From: Tenodera sinensis
Lineage: Eukaryota > Arthropoda > Insecta > Mantodea > Mantidae
Assembly (NCBI GenBank): GCA_030765045.1
Contig: CM060964.1
Location: 278,473,888 to 278,537,887, forward strand
Length of the DNA stretch: 64,000 nt
Direction: 5' to 3'
Shown here: positions 52,530 to 63,709 of the stretch, piece by piece
How the letters are laid out: each line of letters starts with the position of its first letter
How positions within the stretch are numbered: position 1 is the first letter of the stretch
Program-made: the position numbers and the translations under genes
Notes under the pieces: generated by a model
Seen by the model: the letters and a program-made list of their open reading frames with translations, nothing else
Told to the model about the DNA's origin: nothing
Database searches by the model: none

Positions 52530-54860
52530 CCTGCATACTGGTGGTCTGACGAGATCACCGTCAAACGACGCCAGACCTTGCAGAGATGTCGTGCCATGGT
52601 TAGGGCCAATAAGAGGGACGATGAGGTTAAAAAACACCTATGCTGGGAACAATATCGAGAAAGTAGAGCTCTATTGAAGGAGGCCATATTAAAAGCCAAA
52701 CGAGTAGCTTGGCAAGAGGTCGTCACCGAAATTGACTTCGACCTTTGGGATCAGGACAACAAGATTGTCACGAATAAGCTTCACTCGCCGTCTTCTTCCC
52801 TGCCTGACGCCCGTCAGTTAGAGATCGCACGGACACTATTTCCAGCTCACGTTCCCATCTCTTGGGCTAAACGTATTATCCCCCGGATGAGATACCTCCA
52901 TGTACCTCTGATGAACTTGTTATTGCCGTAGACAAAATCGAGGACAACAAAGACCCTGGACCGGATGGCCTACACCCTATGATGGTAAAAGCAGTCATCA
53001 AGAATTACCCGGAGAAGTGCTTGGAAATGCTCAATCATTTGTTGATAAATGGTGTTTTTCCACCAGGCGAAGCTGGCACGACTCTTATTGTTAGAGAAAC
53101 CGAAACGGGATCTAAACCACACCACGTATCGCCCGATTTGTCTGCTCAATGTGCTAGGGAAGCTGTTTGAACGTCTGATTCTGGAAAGGCTGAACTCAGA
53201 ATTGGAGCGCAGTGGAGGGCCGGCTAATGCTCAGTATAGCTTCACGGTATACCATAACAGCCCAAGAGAGTTCGGGAGCTTGCCAAGGAAGTGAAATCTC
53301 GGCCCAGAGAGCGGAGGTCTCTATGTGCCCTTATCACGTTTGATGTACAAAATGCCTTTCATTCCGCACCCTGGGCGGTATTCTCCAGGAGCTTAGTTCT
53401 CGAAATCTGGCCTCTTACCTCCACAACATGATAGCAAGCTTCCTAAAAGATCGATCACTCCTAGTTGGAACCCATAGTCGAATGGCAATGTCGTGCGGCG
53501 TCCTACAGAGCTCCGTAATAAGCCCTTTTTGTGGAATGCGTATTTTGATGGGGTTCTGAGGCTAAACATGTACCAGATAATCACTCTGACGGCCTACGCA
53601 GACGATTTGGCACTCGTTGCCATTGGTGAAGATGCGGCGACATTGGAGACGGTAGCTAACCTAGCGCTGGCTTCCCTAACCGCTCATCTAACCTCCAAAA
53701 AGCTTAAGCTAGCACCACATAAAAACAGAAGTGGTTTCGCTGGTGGGCGGCTGGAAGATTCCAAATATCTGCCTTCGACTTGGCGATTTACACATCACCG
53801 GTCAGAATACAATCAAGTACCTTGGAATTCATCTGGACCGTAATATGTATATGGGACACCATATGAGGGCCGTTGTGGCGAAGGCAGGAACAGCCTTTGC
53901 TCGCCCGAGTCGTATAATGCCCAATATTGGAGGACCGAAAGAAAGCAGCAGGATAATTCTATTCTCGGTCGTGGCTTCTATCTTGATGTACGGTGTTTGT
54001 ATCTGGCGCCAAGTGCTAGAGCGGAAGCTATATACTAATGGCCTCCTGAGTTCATAACGGTAGGTTGCAATCCATATTACAAGTGCCTATCGCACCACGT
54101 CTACCAAGAAATTAAAAAAATATATATATTTTGTTGTTTAACGAAGCTGTCAATTGCCAGGATCACATCAGCGTCACCGGTGTGCCGGAACTTCGTCCCG
54201 CAGGAGTTCTTTTACATGAGGCTTGGTTCTGACAAGGACGCCTCCAATTTCTCTCTTGATCACTGAACGCTTTCTACGAGAGCAGACAGATATAAGCAAG
54301 GACGAGGCTCGACAACAATTATTGGAACAATGGCAAGTGCTTTGAGACACCGATATTGGACCTGCTCACTGGACCAAGAGTTTAATCCCGGACTTGAACC
54401 CTTGGATTAATCGCCGGAGTGGAGAAGTAAACTTCTATCTGACAAAGTTTCTCACTGGGCATGGTTGTTTAGGTCATATCTCTATCGATACGGCCTTAGT
54501 GCTTCAGATGAGTGTATTTACTGTGGGAAGGTGGACACAGTGGAACACATGTTTTTTGACTGTATTAGATGGCACAACCTCCGACAGAAAATTGATTTCA
54601 AACTGACAGCCTTCACGCCTCCACATGTGGTCCCCTTCATGCTTTCGTCTGGTACTCATTGGAGGATAAACAGCAAGTTCGCTCATAACCTACTATCTCG
54701 TAAACGTCGAGAGATGGATGATGCTTGAAACAAATACTGACCGACATAGACAACTAACACCTTGAATCGTCTTCTTCTTGAAGTAATACCGTCTGGGTAG
54801 TTCCAAGAAGAAACTCTAATGATTCTAGAGGGTCCTGTTAGTTGGTAGAAACCCAATTCA
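52530..54860 (+). pseudogene. Decayed R1-type LINE ORF2 (RT and C-terminal knuckle)
   Basis: The plus strand shows, in several frames, a linker (RALLKEAILKAKRVAWQEVV, 52660), KDPGPDGLHPMMVKAVIKNYP (52955), TYRPICLLNVLGKLFERLIL, a degenerate catalytic region LITFDVQNAF, the active site AYADDLALVA (53590), IKYLGIHLDRNMYMGHH (53813), and the C-terminal knuckle CIYCGKVDTVEHMFFDC (54518-54570). An in-frame end follows (RKRREMDDA). The 3' UTR contains GTTAGTTGGTAGAAACCC (54837-54854), similar to the TTAGTGRGTA motif of the Jockey-type tails. The endonuclease is missing, and a SINE fragment interrupts the gene at 54128-54218. Confidence 0.75.
54128..54218 (-). mobile_element. SINE 3' fragment inside the R1-type pseudogene
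   Basis: TTTAACGAAGCTGTCAATTG, CATCAGCGTCACCGGTGTGC and CGCAGGAGTTCTTTTACATG match the body and tail of the SINE at 40954-41181. The tRNA-like head is missing, so it is 5'-truncated. Confidence 0.75.
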
Positions 54861-55088
54861 CCGAATTCGGTGTCTTTTGAAGATTTCTCCCCTCCCTACA
54901 AAACAAATACTGCTACTGATAATACGACAACTATTACTAATACTATTAGTATTACCAGGGCGAGTAGAAGGAGAAGTGCGATCACTGCTGTAGTTCATGT
55001 GTTCCGCTGCACAGATGGCAGCGCAATTGTTAGTGCGGTACAATGCAACACTAGCGTTTAGCAGGAGATTCATTTTTTTAAATTGTTG

Positions 55089-55660
55089 TGGTGCAGTTTT
55101 TATAAATGATTATTAACACATAGCAGCAAGAATAATGTTTTTCTCAGAAAGATGGAATACTGTGATAGCAGACGCGATTCTTATCTACAGGGTCGTGGTA
55201 ACAGAATGGAATGCATAAATCAATGTTCCTTTATATCAACATATTTATTCATTAACACTTCGTTATTTTACACTCTCAGCACCATATTAAATAATCAAAT
55301 ACCTTCACAATTAAATGATTTGGTAGAATCTACACTGGATAAAAGTTTGGTGAAAGTTCCATGTTCATACGCTACCAAACACACGTCTTATCATCTTGAG
55401 CGTATAGACGCTACTGAATGATCCCTTGGCGTCGCTTTGGTATGACACACCGCCACTTTTCTTTTCATCCGCGGTATTCATCCGCGCAAATAGTTTTTAT
55501 TGTTAAAACACAAACAAACTATCTAGTAACAAAAAAACATTGGCTATCCTGAATATTAAAAATAAGTTCCTGATACACCCAAACAAGAACTAGAAATTTA
55601 TACACTTTTAATAAACATTTATATGAACGATTTTCTATTGGGGTCTAATATTCTGTCTCA
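55089..55660 (-). repeat. 3' LTR of element A
   Basis: 572 bp; matches 62686-63253 apart from about nine substitutions and the extra four bases near 55519-55523. The polypurine tract AAGGGGAATA (read on the minus strand, 55661-55670) touches its inner edge. Confidence 0.92.
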
Positions 55661-55849
55661 TATTCCCCTTGTTTTGTTTTTCAAGTTGTCACCTATATTT
55701 ACAATCTTGAAACACAATACAATACTTCTCCCTACTCCTCTGATTCAATCACTTTGTACAATATTTTTTTTTCTTTTCTTTACAGTCTTCTTCACTGTTT
55801 GTCTTTGTCTTTTGTTTTGGCATGATACAGCATGTCTTTATAAATTTCA

Positions 55850-56190
55850 CATATTCAATTACTACACAATACATTCAGTTATTATACAATACATATTCAG
55901 TTATTGTACAACACATTTAGTTATTACACATGTCCAATTATTATACAATATATATTCAGTTATTGTACAATATATCTGGCTATCATACCACATATGTTCT
56001 GTTATACAATACATATTCAGTTATTACACAATACATATTCAGTTTTTGTACAACACATTTAGTTATTACTCAACATATCCAGTTATTACACAATATATCC
56101 AGTTATCATACAATACATATTCAGTTATTGTACAACACATATTCAGTTCTTATACAACACATACTCAGTTATTGTACATTTGACATTGAC
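55850..56190 (-). repeat. Minisatellite in the 3' non-coding part of element A
   Basis: About fifteen copies of a 20-26-bp unit, TTCAGTTATTATACAATACA and variants on the plus strand. It sits between the end of pol and the polypurine tract. The Tyr/Ile-rich open frames across it are artefacts. The rest of 55670-56929 shows no env-like or other ORF on the element strand. Confidence 0.85.
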
Positions 56191-56929
56191 ACAAATATAA
56201 TTTAAGTGTATCATGGTTTATTATGTGGTTTTTGACTTGTATTCATTGCTATGAGGAGAGAAAAACAGGATACAAATTTTGAGCTAATGATTATGATCAT
56301 GTTTATGGCAATATTTTATTCAGTTCTTTGCCTTCTTTGTCTTATAAGCTTATGTATAGGCAGGTTATTGAGTCGGTTCTTAAACTCTGATGTTACTAAT
56401 GGTACTATTTTTCTTAATTGGGTTATTATTTATTGTTGTTTGGTTCAACATTTCTTCGAGCTTAGCATTGGCTATATCCATCTTAATTCATGGGCATTGT
56501 TTTTCTGATTATGGTTTTCCTTACTTCACTAATTGTCACTTCTTTGTCTCTTATTTCTATAAGAGAAAACTTCTATACTTATAATTATTCTGTAATTGTA
56601 TTATTTTTCTTCTCCATTTACCCTTGACATCTTTGTGTCGAAATATTATATCTTTGTCATCATAATTGATTCCTTTTTATTTTTGTCCCTGACATCCTTA
56701 TGTCAAAAACATATTATCTTCCGTCGCTATAATTCATTTATTTAATGACAATCAGTGTCCTCATCTGTCTTTGTTGACAATGCTCTTTGTGGTCGATATA
56801 GCCAATGACTGTGTTGGTTTTCTTCCTTGTTGTGATTCCTAATCTGAACATAATTTTCTATAAGTAACCCATTAAAAATTATCTTCCTTCTTCTCTACTA
56901 CTCCTGCCTTACACATTTGTTGGCAAAGA

Positions 56930-59900
56930 CTATTTGGTCCTTTCTTTGTATGGCTTCAATTTATTTTTATGGTATCTTCCTACCAACTTGCCATTTGTAT
57001 TCTGTAGCTCATACGTGTGGTCACCCAGCTGTTTTGTTATGACCAGTGGTCCAGTATACAATAGCTCCATCTTTCCAGATCTTTTCTCAGATGCCTTGGA
57101 TGCTTTGTGACTTTTTAAGAGCACTTTTTCTCCAATTTGTGGGGACCATTTCCTGACGAATCTTTTTACCTTGTTCCTCCCTTTTTCAGCCTTTTGCTGC
57201 AATCTTCTGAATGCCAATTGACATTTTTCCTTCTCTGATAATTCTCTTTGGGCAGCCATCGTAGCGTCAATGTCAATTGTCAATCTCTTGGGTTTCGTGT
57301 TGGTCATCAATTCGATTGGGGCGAACTTGGTCGTGGGGTTCACCGAATGGTTAATCACCTCCTCTATGTATCCGCATTTTTCCGTCCAGGAAGTGTGGTC
57401 TCTGTGGCAGAGTAGGCGGAAATATATACTTATATCCCTCATGATTCTCTCAGTCGGGTTTCCTTGGGGATAATACGCTGAGGAATAGTACAATTTTATT
57501 CCTAATGTTTCTAAGGTGTTCTGGAATAACTTACTCTTATGCATTGTTGCATTGTCCAATAGAATACATTTTATCCTCCCATATTTTGGGATGTAGTCCT
57601 TGACGATTTTATCTAGGCAAGTTCTGCTTTTAATGTTCTTAATGGGGTATATTTTGGTGAATTTTGTGAAAACATCAAACATGACAAAGATGTATCTGTT
57701 TCCATCTTTCCCCCTTGGTAGCTCTCCATGCTCGTCAATACACACCAATGCATTTTTCTCGTTCCTCACGATGGATTGTGGAACGACATCGTATCTTACA
57801 TTAATTGGTTTGGCCTTCTGACATAGGTCGCATGAGGAAATTAACTTCCTGACTTTCTTGCCAAGATGTTTGATGTACAATACTTCCTCAATTGCAAGCA
57901 TTGTTCTCTCAGTACCAGAGTGAAGCATCGAGTGGTGGAATGCCAAAATGACCCTGTCCTGTACGGAATTTGGTACCATCATTTTCCACTTCCTTACGTC
58001 GCGGCCATGCAATTTAAATAGGATGTTCCTAAATTTGCCTATCTTGGCTTCCAATTTTGGTATTATGTCTGGAGCCTTGTCGAATAGTCTCTTCAATTCA
58101 GGGTCTTCTTGTTGTAGCTTCGCTATGTTTTTGAAGTCTTGTAAGATTTCGTTGCTTTCTTTGCTACTTATCTGCATGATTTTAATTTCATGGTGTGGAT
58201 TGTATATCGTCTCGGGTATGTGACTCTCCGACCTTAACCTTGACAATAAGTCACTGAAGATGTTCTCCTTCCCCGGGATATGTTTGACCTCTATGTTGTG
58301 TGATGTTATCTCATGTATGTACCTTGAGATTTTGGAGTTGGTTAGCTTGCATTTTTGAATGAAGGACAGGCTTACGTGATCTGTATATATAATTATTTTA
58401 TAATGATATATATATATATATTGCCTGAACTTTTGTAACGCAAAATGGATTGCACCTATTTCTAATTCGGTTATGCAGGCATTGGCTTCTATCTTGTTTA
58501 GAAATCTAGAAGCTGCGGCAATCACATGTTTGTTGCCATCTGCATCTTCTTGTGCTAATATTGCTCCATATGAGTGCGCACTAGCATCGGTGTATATTAG
58601 AAAAGGTGAGTTTGGATCCGGTCGTTCCAGGAGAATACTGTGTTTGAAAAGTTCTTTGATATTTTCAAAGGCCACCTGGTGTTCAGCATTCCATTCCCAC
58701 TTAGTATCTTTTTTCAACAGTGCTCTAAGGGGTACTAATTCCTTAGCGTAGTTAACCACGAATTTTGACTGGTACTGTAAAATGCCCAGAAACCTTCTCA
58801 ACTGTTTCAAGTTACGTGGGGGTGGTATATGCTCTATGGCCTTGAGGCTCTCCGGATTAGGTTGTATACCATCAGGTGTAATGATGTAGCCTAGAAATTC
58901 AGCCTCTTTGACGAAAAATTTACACTTTTCCAAATTTAGGGTCATGTTGCTTTCCTGGAACCTGGACAATACTTAATTTATGTGATGTAAGTGTGACTCG
59001 GGATTCTTGCTGTGTATCAAAAAATCGTTGACATATTGCGTTACAAAAGTCTCGATAGTATCCCCAAAAACTTTGTCTAGAGCCCTCAGTAGTGCACTGC
59101 TACTGGTCGATAGTCCAAAGGCACATTTTAAAAAATGGTATACCTTTCCTTTGGGCAAGAAACAGGTATATTTCCTGACATCTGGATGAAGAGAAATTTG
59201 CCAGAATGATGCTGTCAAGTCAAGACTTGTAAAATGTTGACCTCCCTTCAATTTCGATATTAGTTGGTCTACCCCCTAAGGCCTGTAATGATCTGGCAAG
59301 GTATGTGCATTTATCTTCCTTGCGTCGATGGTCATCCTCAATTTTCCCTCTTTCTTATGGACCCATACCACTGGATTCACATAACATGAGTCCGACGGCT
59401 CTATTATTCCGTCTGCTAACATTTTCTGGATCACTCTGTCAGCTTCCTCTCTGATGGAGTTGGGGATGGGCCTGGATTTATGTGAATAGGGGGTGATATC
59501 TGTTACTGTAAAAGTATGTACGTACTTATTACACGTACCTGGCTTTTTATTAAAAACTTTCCTGTTTTTAACCAATATTTTCCTAAGTTGGTTCCTTTCC
59601 TCCTCAGAGATGCCATGTGCCCCCCAGACCTTCTCATCGATTAGCTGTGACATCGATTCTTCTCCATCTGTTGGTAGTGGTTCAGGTTGGTAGTTGTCCG
59701 AGGTAACATACTCGTCTTCTGTGCAGATCCAATGGCTGCAAACATTAGTTTCCTCCTCGTTCGTCCAACCTGTTTTCTCCTTGCTTACCCTCAGGTCTAC
59801 CAACCTATTCTTGTGGACATTGACGTTCTCCACAAAGAATTGTTCATCCGGATGGATCCCCGTCTGGTCTGGTTCCTCCTGGCATGTTTCTTCCTCCAGG

Positions 59901-60310
59901 AACTTCGCAGTGCATTCTGAGGCTCCTTCCTTAATAATAAATTCATGTAGGTCATAATTAATCACCGACCTCCAAAGGTCAAGCAAATCACTGCCAATGA
60001 TTAGGGTAGCTGTTAGTCTAGGTATTACCAGGGCAATAAAATCGAACTTCCAACTTCCGATTTCTATTACCAGCCTTACCTGGTATTTAACATGTTCCTT
60101 TTTCTTGCCAATTGCTGTGCTGCAATACACTCCACACACAGGCAAGAATTCAGCATTTCTTTTAGTTATCAGTTCCTGGAATAGCTGTTCGTCACATACT
60201 GATGTGCTGGCTCCTGTATCAATCATCGCTGGCAATTCGATACCCCATACCTTCAGCCTAATCATTGGTGGATTGGTTAGTTCCTTTCTTTCACTTGCCT
60301 GTCTTCTCAA
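56930..60310 (-). pseudogene. pol of element A: protease, RT, RNase H, integrase
   Basis: One frame runs from 60310 to 56930, broken only by in-frame TAG (59276-59278) and TAA (58973-58975). Protease: MIDTGASTSVCDEQLF. RT: LADGIIEPSDSCYVNPVVWV, LRMTIDARKINAHTLPD, FTSLDLTASFWQISLHPD, FLKCAFGLSTSSSALLRALD, and YVND at the active site where YVDD is usual. RNase H: FLIYTDASAHSYGAILAQ, ELEIGAIHFAL, YTDHVSL. Integrase: an HHCC zinc region (HHSMLHSGTERT ... CDLCQKAK), then ALVCIDEHGELP, LLDNATMHKS and YYPQGNPTERIMRD, carrying the D,D,E residues, and a C-terminus GPLVITKQLGDHTYELQ. The stops and the Asp-to-Asn change show it is inactive. Confidence 0.9.
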
Positions 60311-60387
60311 GGTACCTACATTACATTGGTCAATATTGCCCCTACTGCCACACAGGTCAACTTCCGGGACACAAAGTTGACTTGTAC

Positions 60388-60633
60388 TTAGTTTTCCTGG
60401 GCGTTGGAGGTGATCGTCGTTTCTGTATTCTGCGCAGCATCGGTCCTATCCGGCACATTTTCATTCTGTTCCTGTTGTCTTACGTTGTCGGTGTTCCATT
60501 GGTTTCTGCCCCTTTGACGTGAACCCCTATTGTATAACGGCCTTTGGCTGTTCAAGTATTCCCTACAGAATCGTATATGATTCACTTGATGGGTACGGTC
60601 TCCTGGTCTTCCACGATCATATCTATGCGTTCT
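60388..60633 (-). pseudogene. gag C-terminal or linker remnant, element A
   Basis: Between the gag stop (60634) and pol, minus-strand frames contain Arg/Gln-rich pieces (FCREYLNSQRPLYNRGSRQR and RGRNQWNTDNVRQQEQNE). They look like a basic, RNA-binding Gag tail without a zinc knuckle. Frame breaks on both sides make it uncertain whether Gag and Pol were once joined by frameshifting. Confidence 0.5.
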
Positions 60634-61521
60634 CTATCTCGATTCACCCCTCGGTATTGTGTCGTGGTACCGCTGTCTTGTGTTCTCCATCTTCTCGCCA
60701 TGATTATGTGGTTGTTGGAAATGGTGTGCCCCTCTCCCCCTTTCATGGGTGCTGCTAGTATTTCTATGTTCTCCCTCACTCTGGTTGTTCGTAGCCGTGC
60801 TCCGGTTTAAGATGGGTGAGTTTGGGTGACCGTTCCTATGTCTATGCTCATTAGGCCGACCATTTTGTGTTTCGAAGGCTGTCAGCAATTCTATCATATC
60901 TGCAAAACCTACTGGCCTCGCAACAATTAATCTTGTTCTCACTGTGTCTGGGAAATGTCTTGTTATGCTGGTAATTAGTTCTGCTTCCGACAAGTTGGGG
61001 TCTAATAGCTTTCCTTTGTTGGCTACTTTCATAAAATAATCGACTAGCGATAACCCTTTGGTTGGATCATATCTACCTGTTGCTAGCTCTACCCTAGTTT
61101 GGTTTTGCTTAGCTGGGCCCCAATACCTTGATAGGAATAAATTTTTGAATGAGCTATACGACTCATGACCAGCTAGTGTTAACCTGAGCCATTCTAATGC
61201 CTTGTTTTTTAAGCTTTTCTTAACTATCATCATCCTAAGCTCGTTTGGTATCCTTTTCACTTTAAAATATTCTTCCATCTCTTTAACAAAGAGTTTTGGA
61301 TCGTCTCCCTTCTCCTCGTCAAATGTAGGTGGTGTGATTTCATGTAATATGCTGTTGGTGTAACATGTGTTGTGTGTCGTGTCATTGTTTGGTTGTGAAC
61401 CTCTTTCTCTGTATGGTGAGTCAACATTTTGTACATTATTCAAAAAACTCTCATCTTGTACATTACTTACATCTAAATCATCTTGCCTTTGTAGTGCATT
61501 CACAACCTCCTTCGCAAACAT
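60634..61521 (-). CDS. gag (capsid-like) ORF of element A
   Basis: 295 residues from ATG at 61521-61519. That ATG shares its A with the TGA stop of the upstream ORF (TGATG), a termination-reinitiation arrangement. The core (FDEEKGDDPKLFVKEMEEYF, IVKKSLKNKALEWLRLTLAG, YSSFKNLFLSRYWGPAKQNQ, YDPTKGLSLVDYFMKVANKG, LITSITRHFPDTVR) is retrotrans_gag-like. The C-terminus is Asn/His/Arg-rich. It should form the capsid. The same region survives in element B. Confidence 0.8.
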   Translation of the reverse strand: MFAKEVVNALQRQDDLDVSNVQDESFLNNVQNVDSPYRERGSQPNNDTTHNTCYTNSILHEITPPTFDEEKGDDPKLFVKEMEEYFKVKRIPNELRMMIVKKSLKNKALEWLRLTLAGHESYSSFKNLFLSRYWGPAKQNQTRVELATGRYDPTKGLSLVDYFMKVANKGKLLDPNLSEAELITSITRHFPDTVRTRLIVARPVGFADMIELLTAFETQNGRPNEHRHRNGHPNSPILNRSTATNNQSEGEHRNTSSTHERGRGAHHFQQPHNHGEKMENTRQRYHDTIPRGESR

Positions 61522-62387
61522 CAAACATTCACAACATCATTTACATTAGCCAAACTTTCTTTCCCTTTTTTCATTTCTTCACAAATTGATTTTAAATCAT
61601 TCTTTATTTCTAAGTGGCTTTGTTTCATATCATTTATAGCATCCTGTTGTGAATGCATCACATCAGTCATCGTCTTAATTTTAGGAATTACAATTTGTTC
61701 TACAGTTTCATTAATAATGTCTTTCTTTACTACCTCAATCTCTTTCCTTAATTCCTCAGTTATTTCTGCTTTTACATTTGTAATCTTACAGTCTACACTT
61801 GTATTACATTCTGTTATTTCATCTCTACATCTAGCAATTTCTCCTTCTAATACAATCTTATTTTCTCTCATTTCTGATTCTATTTTTCCGATCCTATCTC
61901 CTACGATTTCTATCCTAGCTTCTAAGGCTTCCTTTGTCGCGTTTAAGTTTTTATGTACTAATTTTAAATTAGTTTCCATTACTTTCATATTTTCTTTACA
62001 CTCCTGTCTTCCTAATTCTATTTTCTGTTCTAAGTTCTGTCTCACTTCCTCCATTTTCTGACCTATTTCTTTTTTATTATTTTCCAAGTCCTCTCTCACT
62101 CCCTCTATTTTCTGACCTAAACTTTGTTCTATGTCCTGTTTTAATTCTGCCCTATTCTGTTCCATTTTCTGACCTAAACTTTGTTCTAGTCTTTCAAACA
62201 TGATCATTAATAACCTTTGGTCTTTCCCTATTTCAACCTGTTCCTCACTTTCTAATTCTACCTGATAACTAGGCCTATCTGCCCCTTCCCTCACTCCTGT
62301 TTCTATCTCTTTTCGCGACATTTTAATTTCTTTATTCAATTCACTTAAGGTTAAAAGTCCCACTACTTTGCCGCTTCTCAGTAACAT
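61521..62387 (-). CDS. Coiled-coil ORF1 of element A
   Basis: 288 residues from ATG 62387 (MLLRSGKVVGLLTLSELNKE); the frame is open a little further upstream from a non-ATG codon. Residues from about 55 to 275 form nearly continuous Glu/Lys/Gln-rich heptads with the repeated unit EQSLGQKMEQNRAELKQDI, a long coiled coil. It precedes the capsid ORF and may serve as a separate Gag subunit or assembly scaffold. A similar coiled-coil region is found in element B. Confidence 0.75.
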   Translation of the reverse strand: MLLRSGKVVGLLTLSELNKEIKMSRKEIETGVREGADRPSYQVELESEEQVEIGKDQRLLMIMFERLEQSLGQKMEQNRAELKQDIEQSLGQKIEGVREDLENNKKEIGQKMEEVRQNLEQKIELGRQECKENMKVMETNLKLVHKNLNATKEALEARIEIVGDRIGKIESEMRENKIVLEGEIARCRDEITECNTSVDCKITNVKAEITEELRKEIEVVKKDIINETVEQIVIPKIKTMTDVMHSQQDAINDMKQSHLEIKNDLKSICEEMKKGKESLANVNDVVNV

Positions 62388-62662
62388 AAAAATGGAAATA
62401 AAATGTATGTGAAAACACAAAATTTTGATCCTACTTTCTTTTCCGTTGGTTCTTCATCCAGTTATTTACGTCTCCTGGGCAGTTGGCTTCGCTAGATGAT
62501 CTCCGGTGTTTTCCCACGTTGGTTATCCGTGCATCAATGTTCTGATGTATCGTTGATATCAAACGATGGTCTAATGGCGTCTTTTTCCTGTGCGATGGGA
62601 TGGCGTCACTTGATGTTTATTGTAATTTCAATACTCGTAATTTTGCGTTCCATCCTAAATTC

Positions 62663-62682
62663 GAGCCCCACGTTGGGCGCCA
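62663..62682 (-). promoter_or_regulatory. Primer-binding site for tRNA-Lys, element A
   Basis: Read on the minus strand, TGGCGCCCAACGTGGGGC starts three bases inside the 5' LTR boundary and is complementary to the 3' end of animal tRNA-Lys(CTT). It primes minus-strand DNA synthesis. Confidence 0.9.
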
Positions 62683-62685
62683 TTT

Positions 62686-63253
62686 TGGTGCAGTTTTTAT
62701 AAATGATTATTAACACATAGCAGCAAGAATAATGTTTTTCTCAGAAAGATGGAATACTGTGATAGCAGACGCGATTCTTATCTACAGGGTCGTGGTAACA
62801 GAATGGAATGCATAAATCAATGTTCCTTTATCACAACATATTTATTCATTAACACTTCGTTATTTTACACTCTCAGCACCATATTAAATAATCAAAGACC
62901 TTCACAATTAAATGATTTGGTAGAATCTACACTGGATAAATGTTTGGTGAAAGTTCCATGTTCATACGCTACCAAACACACGTCTTATCATCTTGAGCGT
63001 ATAGACGCTACTGAATGATCCCTTGGCGTCGCTTTGGTACGACACACCGCCATTTTTCTTTTCATCCGCGGTATTCATCCGCGCAAGTAGTTTTTATTGT
63101 TAAAACACAAACAATCTAGTAACAAGAAAACATTGGCTATCCTGAATATTAAAAATAAGTTCCTGATACACCCAAACAAGAACTAGAAATTTATACACTT
63201 TTAACAAACATTTATATGAACGATTTTCTATTGGGGTCTAATATTCTGTCTCA
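62686..63253 (-). repeat. 5' LTR of element A
   Basis: 568 bp, TGAGACAG...GCACCA on the minus strand. It should hold the promoter and start site; no TATA box was assigned. It is a near-identical partner of 55089-55660. Confidence 0.92.
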
Positions 63254-63479
63254 GTTGTTTCACGACGCTGTCAATTGCCGGGATCACATCAGCGTCGCAG
63301 GTGAGCCGGAATTTTGTCCCACAGGAGTTCTTTTACATGCCAGTAAATCTACTGACATGGAGCTGTCATTTTTAAGCACACTTAAAAACCATCGGTCTGG
63401 GCCGGATTTGAACCCGCGACCTTGGAATTAGTAGGCCAGTGTCTAACCTACTGAGTCACCCAGAACGACAGGATATTCA

Positions 63480-63709
63480 CTGGAAAAGTAGCAAAGGAGA
63501 AGAACAGTGTCGTTTAACAATGACTAACTCACGCATACACATGCTGACAGCCATTCAGAGAAATCCAAGACAATAATGTTACCACTAGAATGCAAAATGG
63601 CATTTAAAGAATAAAGTAAAATATAATTTCCTGTGAATGAAAAGTTAACTTTGCTGCAAGAATAGTACAAGCTACTTGTATTTTGTTCTACAGATAAAAA
63701 TGTACTCAC
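63480..63709. other. Intron-like sequence between the SINE and the exon
   Basis: No feature was recognised. Confidence 0.4.

Larger units (their letters stand above)
55085..63257 (-). mobile_element. Full-length Gypsy-like LTR retrotransposon A
   Basis: 8165 bp (55089-63253) with TG...CA LTRs and a 4-bp duplication, GTTG, at 55085-55088 and 63254-63257. Orientation is minus. Order: 5' LTR, tRNA-Lys primer site, coiled-coil ORF1, gag, protease-RT-RNase H-integrase, a 1.27-kb non-coding tail with a minisatellite, polypurine tract, 3' LTR. The two LTRs differ at about nine positions plus one 4-base indel, so the insertion is fairly recent. Two in-frame stops in pol make it defective. Confidence 0.92.
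55062..63479 (-). mobile_element. tRNA-derived SINE split by LTR element A
   Basis: The SINE tail (55073-55088) and its body and head (63258-63468) are the two halves of one copy: AAATTGTTG on the left continues as TTTCACGACGCTGTCAATTG on the right once element A is removed. The outer flanks carry an aged duplication, CAGGAGATTCA (55062-55072) and CAGGATATTCA (63469-63479). The head retains the B-box GGGTTCAAATCC. Confidence 0.75.

Noticed and set aside
55623..56205. Tyr/Ile-rich open frames on the plus strand
   Set aside because: They read through the minisatellite of LTR element A on its non-coding strand.
56251..56508. Hydrophobic 85-codon plus-strand frame that could be a membrane protein
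   Set aside because: Low-complexity AT-rich sequence antisense to element A; no supporting motif or context.
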